From Entamoeba invadens IP1 (lineage: Eukaryota; Evosea; Mastigamoebida; Endamoebidae): a stretch of 24,050 nt of DNA. The translations under genes were made by a program, and so were the position numbers. Of the stretch, positions 20,254-24,050 are shown piece after piece. The stretch is taken from positions 135,638-159,687 of the forward strand of contig NW_004440347.1 of assembly GCF_000330505.1 (NCBI RefSeq). The letters run 5' to 3'. Below the pieces are notes generated by a model. The model was not told the DNA's origin, ran no database searches, and saw only the letters and a list, made by a program, of their open reading frames with translations. Numbering within the stretch: position 1 is the stretch's first letter; each line of letters starts with the position of its first letter.

Positions 20254-22196
20254 ATGGAAAAACAACATATTAACTCTTTCTCATTGGGAAACGATGATGT
20301 AAAAAATTTGGCACCAATTAAACTTGATGAAATTTTAACACTACATTTTATTGAAAAAAACAGACAACTATTCCAATCTGTTGTTGACAAGAAAACTTAT
20401 AAAGAACTTAAACATGGTTATAGTGTTGAACAAATTAAAACATTTTTGATTATTTATTAAAGTTCCGTGCCATTTGATACTACAAAAGATTTTTTCGAAA
20501 ACCCATAGATTTTTTTCAATTTTTCAAAGAAAACTCAATGAAAAATTAAAAAACGATGTTGAGTTATTAGCTAAAATGATAGATTCCACAATACGACTAC
20601 AAATTGGTTTAATTTATTCTAAATTTAAATTTCATAATGAGTGCACTCACAGATCTTTAGCTGTTTTATTTAATATAAACCGTGGCATAATATCCAAACA
20701 AATTTTATATTATAATAAAAAGTTTATTGATGGTAAAAATTATATCGGAAGACATTCTTTGATAACTCCACCAAGTGAAATCGTTTTTTCCATCATTTTA
20801 TAAGTTTTGTTCAACTCAGACTTTGGCAATTACACTAAAATCGTTTGCGTTGATATTGGAAAAAACGCAGTCAAAGAAGGTTGAAAATGACACATTAAGA
20901 AAGTGGTCAGTGGTTCATTTGAATTTAAAATACATTAATGGAATTCTGAAGATATGGGTAGACTGCGAATTAATCCTTCAAATATAATCACCAATAATCT
21001 AGATCTCTCAAAATTCAATGGCATTCCAGTACAGCTAGTATTCAATATAAACGAAATAGGGTTTGAAGACTATACAGATAGAAAAACCGTCAAAGTGTTT
21101 GTACATTCAAATGTAAATAAAGTCAAAATTGGTTACAATAAAGGAAGGAAACGCACGACCTTGTTATGTATTATATCTATGGCAGGAGAAATTCATTGTC
21201 CAGGAACAGTGGTTGGATTGAAAAATTTGCCCATTGAAACTTTCAAACACAATTATGATTCGACCTTTTATTTTTTGGAAACCGGTTTTGCAACAAAAAA
21301 CATCTTTACAACCTGGTTTGTTATAAAGGTTGTTCCGACCATTAACTCAATCAAAGTGAAGAATGGTTTTGATATCAACAAACCCTCCCTGGTGACTATG
21401 GATGGGTTTATCGGGAATTATTATGAAGCATTGAGGGAAATATGCGCCAAGCATAACATTCAAATCCACATGTATGTTCCTCATACTTCGCATTTAGTTC
21501 AACCACTAGACCTGTGTCTATTTGGATGTGTCAAAAAGACATAGACAAATACTACACCACTTTTTGCAACACAAATTGGTGCAAATCAGCAACCCCGTGG
21601 TAATAGTGTTTTTTTCTTTTCAAGTGATTGTCACCTTGGTGAAAATTACAAATTCAAAGGAGCAATGAAAGATTTGATAAAAGAAATAGCCAATTTCACC
21701 AACACTTCCACTGATGCACTTAAAAAAGAAAAAGAGCTAAAATGTTGAGTCTTTTATAAGAAGTATGGCAGAAATCATAAACTCTATTGATCTCTCTTCT
21801 TCATATAAAAATGTCATTTCATCATTCAAACGAGGAGAAATTGTTCTAAGGTTTGTGGACGGTAAATGAAGGTTTTATGTAGACATACAAAGTGCCAAAA
21901 GATTTATTAAAGAATACAAAACTTACCTCACAAATAATGTATTTATTAGAACCGAATTAATGACCAATTTAACTGCACCAAACAACACCAAAGAAAAGGT
22001 GTCCATAATGGAAACGTCATCATGTACCGACTATCGACCAAGTGATCACTCGAAGTTATCTTGTGTCAATTACTTTTTGTCTGGGATTACAGCTGATAAT
22101 GTCTGTACTGTCGCTTATTTAACCGTGCTTTCTTCACTATCTGAAATGCTGTACTGTAATGTAATTGTTGTTTTTACTAAAAATCCTTATTTTTGA
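20254..22196 (+). pseudogene. Pogo-like DDE (DD35D) transposase, element 3
   Basis: ATG 20254 (MEKQHINSFSLGNDD) follows AAAAAACAAC and lies 22 bp after AGAACT, which resembles the Entamoeba GAAC element. The first frame stops at 20458; the protein continues with an HTH region HRSLAVLFNINRGIISKQ and GRHSLITPPSE (about 20650-20785), then LRKW. The catalytic core, 20954-21544, has FNINEIGFEDY (first catalytic residue Asn instead of Asp), VTMDGFIGNYYE (second Asp) and HTSHLVQPLDLCLFG (third Asp); 35 residues separate the latter two. The tail MAEIINSIDLSSSYKNVISS, then FKRG (21765 onward), matches elements 1 and 2. It is crossed by a TGA at 21867-21869 and stays open to 22196. Frameshifts near 20460, 20800, 20950 and 21540. 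Homology ends near 21960, so the last 80 codons may be chance. Confidence 0.87.
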
Positions 22197-22268
22197 AATT
22201 AAATGGTTTCAGTATATTCAAATTATGAACCTTCCATTTTTGTTTTAAAAATTAACCAATTGTTGCAA

Positions 22269-22309
22269 GCATCATTCTTTTTCTGGCATCCTTTTATTTC
22301 CTCCTACTG
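22269..22309 (-). repeat. Right TIR of element 3
   Basis: Inverted partner of 20014-20054, followed by TA at 22310-22311. Confidence 0.72.
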
Positions 22310-22311
22310 TA

Positions 22312-23846
22312 AATGCCACACAAATTATTATTTTACAGTCAGTCTTTTAACATTATCTGGTCTCAAACGTTACCTTTTGGACCATAAAGATAGGAATATT
22401 TCGGGAAGCAGTCCCAAAAACTTATCCCAATAGTTTCTGGGTTTTTTACGCTTTACCTAATGCCCGATTTTAAGACAAAATTAAAGCTTTTTTGTCCACT
22501 AGATAACGTTAAAAGACTAACTCTAGTTTTAAAATCTATTTTGTAAGTTAAAAAAATGCAGTGTTTTTTATATATAAAATGACTGTATATAAAATTGTAT
22601 ATAGAATTGTTGTTATCAATTCTCTTAATTAGAAATCCACTATTATCTCGAGAGAAAAACGAGATTTTATTAACTCCTTACAAGATGTATTAATAAAAAC
22701 TAGTTAAAAACAATTTCAGTTTTGATGTCAAACCCTTTGATGCTGCCTTCAAATCCACATTCAATTATTGGAATTCGTGTTGTTGTATCGATTATGCTTT
22801 TCGATATCTTGTATTATCAATTAATAAACAAACATCCGAAGTTCGAAAGGGTGTTTAAAAATTCCTATAAAGAAAGGCAAAGTGAAAGACAGCTTTGAGA
22901 TAAAGAGAAACATTATAAAAGCCACAAAAAACAAAAATTAAAACAATAAAGAAATCACAAATTTCAGAAAAAGTGATTTTGAATGCGAAAATGTTTCATG
23001 TGTGTTATATCGATAATCCATTATTCTTCAAATTGGTGTCAAGAAAAGAGCAAGTTGGGATTATTGTGTAAACTTTGCTAAATGAATGCTTTTTGATATT
23101 TGAACCCCGTTGTGCTTTTTGGAATACACATTAAAGTCATACTATTGTAGGTTTTTATATGTTTCCCAAGCCTACATGTCTTCAAATGCAGCAATATACC
23201 AGAAGACTCTCTGCTCCACTCAATTGAGTGGCGAAAGTTTCGATATCTAATTTGGAAAAAGAGAAAGATTGCGCTTGACAATTTAATATTGGTCTGTCAC
23301 ATCAATAATTTAACCCAGAAATCGAGTTTCCGGGAACCTCGAGGCAATTCATTTTCGTTATGAAAACTCAAATTACCCATGGTTGTAAAAACTTCCGTGT
23401 ATTGTACCACTGAGATCACCAAGTTTATTGCAGTCCCGTTGACGTGCTTTAAGAGTCTCGAGCTTTTCACACTCACAATTGGTAAATTGAAGGAGATCCA
23501 AACCGAACTATCTAAAGATACATTTGTTAATCGAGTTCAGATCCACTTTGGTTTTTCTAAAAAATAAAACGCTGTATTTACTTTATGTCAATCAATTTAT
23601 AATTATAAAAATACACATGAGTGATAATTATTTAAAACACAAACACAACTAAAATTTTTATTGGGTATTTTGGTCAATGGTTGTGCTGTCAATCAATTGA
23701 GTGCTGGTCGAGTAATTGATATGCCTTTTATTATAACATTTATTAAAGAGTTACTATTATTAACCAAGAATTACCAAAATTTTGTATTTTAACTTTTAGT
23801 AAAGTTTACTTTATTTATTGAAAATGAATTCATTTTTATTTTAAAT
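22312..23846. other. Intergenic with coding-like relics
   Basis: Less AT-rich than other intergenic parts, especially 22720-22860 and 23000-23570. Pieces look coding-like: PFDAAFKSTFNYWNS (about 22735), KMFHVCYIDNPLFFKLVSRK (about 22990), and a 62-codon frame from ATG 23379 to 23567 (VPLTCFKSLELFTLTIGKLK). The last has regularly spaced Leu/Phe like a leucine-rich-repeat protein. They lie in different frames with stops between, so this may be a decayed host gene on the plus strand. I cannot identify it, and a minus-strand reading (23078-23281) is equally open. Confidence 0.35.
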
Positions 23847-23896
23847 TATTTAACTAATTGATTGTATTAATAAAAATATTCGAAATAAAAAATTCA
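23847..23896 (+). promoter_or_regulatory. Core promoter of the right-edge gene
   Basis: TATTTAAC at 23847-23854 resembles the Entamoeba TATA-like box (GTATTTAAA), and AAAAATTCA at 23888-23896 is an exact match to the Entamoeba histolytica initiator. Spacing of about 35 bp between them and about 30 bp from the initiator to ATG 23925 suits the short leaders of this genus. Confidence 0.6.
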
Positions 23897-23924
23897 CAAT
23901 TAAAAATAATTAGTTTAAAACAAC

Positions 23925-24050
23925 ATGTCGAATTCATCAAATGATGTTTTGATGCCACAAGAACTAATTGATTCAAATGAAAAGAAAAAGGCTGAGCAAC
24001 AACGTTTGGAAAAGTATCGAGAAGCACAACGACTGAAATACGAAGCAATC
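23925..24050 (+). CDS. Start of an unidentified gene, 3' end outside window
   Basis: ATG 23925 opens 42 codons that run to the window edge: MSNSSNDVLMPQELIDSNEK, then a Lys/Gln/Glu/Arg-rich segment (KKKAEQQRLEKYREAQRLKY). The second half is probably a charged helix or coiled coil. No signal peptide. Support comes from the well-placed promoter (23847-23896), AAAACAAC before the ATG, and the drop in AT content at the ATG. The visible part is too short to name a function. It is one of only two likely host genes in the window. Confidence 0.75.
   Translation, partial: MSNSSNDVLMPQELIDSNEKKKAEQQRLEKYREAQRLKYEAI

Larger units (their letters stand above)
20014..22309 (+). mobile_element. Pogo-like element 3
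   Basis: 2,296 bp between TA at 20012-20013 and 22310-22311. The left end is CAGTCACGGAAAAAGTGGGA then TGCTGAG; the right end on the other strand is CAGTAGGAGGAAATAAAAGG then ATGCCAG. About 41 bp align with small gaps. GGATGC and a second GATGC fall at matching offsets, a subterminal repeat likely to be a transposase site. It encloses the transposase relic at 20254-22196. TIRs differ more between ends than in element 2, consistent with greater age. Confidence 0.75.

Noticed and set aside
22203..22433. 76-codon plus-strand frame across the right TIR of element 3
   Set aside because: It runs through the TIR and TA target into flanking DNA, so it cannot be an ancestral gene.
1..24050. Ciliate origin with TAA/TAG read as Gln
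   Set aside because: The intact frames (1-572, 13153-13671) use only CAA/CAG for Gln and contain no internal TAA/TAG, and the initiator fits Entamoeba. A ciliate would be expected to use TAA often for Gln.
1..24050. CRISPR array, tRNA array, rRNA or LINE/LTR retroelement
   Set aside because: No regularly spaced direct repeats of CRISPR type, no cloverleaf-like GC-rich runs, and no reverse transcriptase motif in any frame.

Overview
The window looks like nuclear DNA of an Entamoeba species, most probably the reptile parasite E. invadens or a close relative. It is strongly AT-rich. It starts in a CxxC-rich surface protein gene with a hydrophobic, GPI-signal-like tail and ends in the first codons of another gene preceded by an exact AAAAATTCA initiator. 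The intact frames use CAA/CAG for Gln and stop at TAA, which argues against a ciliate. The mix of Tc1/mariner, pogo-like, hAT-like and Mutator-like DNA transposons with no retroelement fits what is known of E. invadens. The species call is an inference. The transposons here were delimited by eye from terminal inverted repeats (TIRs) and target-site duplications (TSDs).

Layout. 1-572: 3' end of the cysteine-rich surface protein gene. 657-919: a small TA-flanked MITE. 1549-2621 (minus): a frameshifted Tc1/mariner DD34E-type transposase with its second catalytic Asp lost. 2.7-4.95 kb: AT-rich non-coding DNA with a dispersed GCGGTTTTT-type motif. About 4955-7818: pogo-like element 1, broken transposase. 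7.8-10.6 kb: AT-rich, apparently empty. 10643-13949: pogo-like element 2 with near-perfect 35-bp TIRs, a broken DD35D transposase and, downstream on the same strand, an uninterrupted Ulp1-like (C48) cysteine protease frame with all catalytic residues. 14431-16749 (minus): broken hAT-like transposase with an N-terminal C2H2 finger. 17079-18195: a TA-flanked element carrying a decayed HSP70 segment. 18318-18759: GC-rich foldback MITE with a perfect 9-bp TSD (Mutator-like). 20014-22309: pogo-like element 3, broken transposase. 22.3-23.9 kb: non-coding with coding-like relics. 23925-24050: start of a host gene that runs off the window.

The region is therefore a transposon graveyard between two host genes. 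Three observations stand out. First, element 2 couples a pogo-type transposase with a SUMO-protease-like enzyme, and only the protease is undamaged. Second, the 657-919 MITE and the HSP70-carrying element share an unusual 90-bp right end: one inverted repeat unit, a conserved GATTGGTC core, then three direct iterons and CTG-TA. The iteron sequences differ, so they look like two lineages of one system with diverged binding sites. Third, the second of these holds a host chaperone gene fragment whose edge is marked by a 15-bp perfect hairpin built from the element's own iteron-like sequence.
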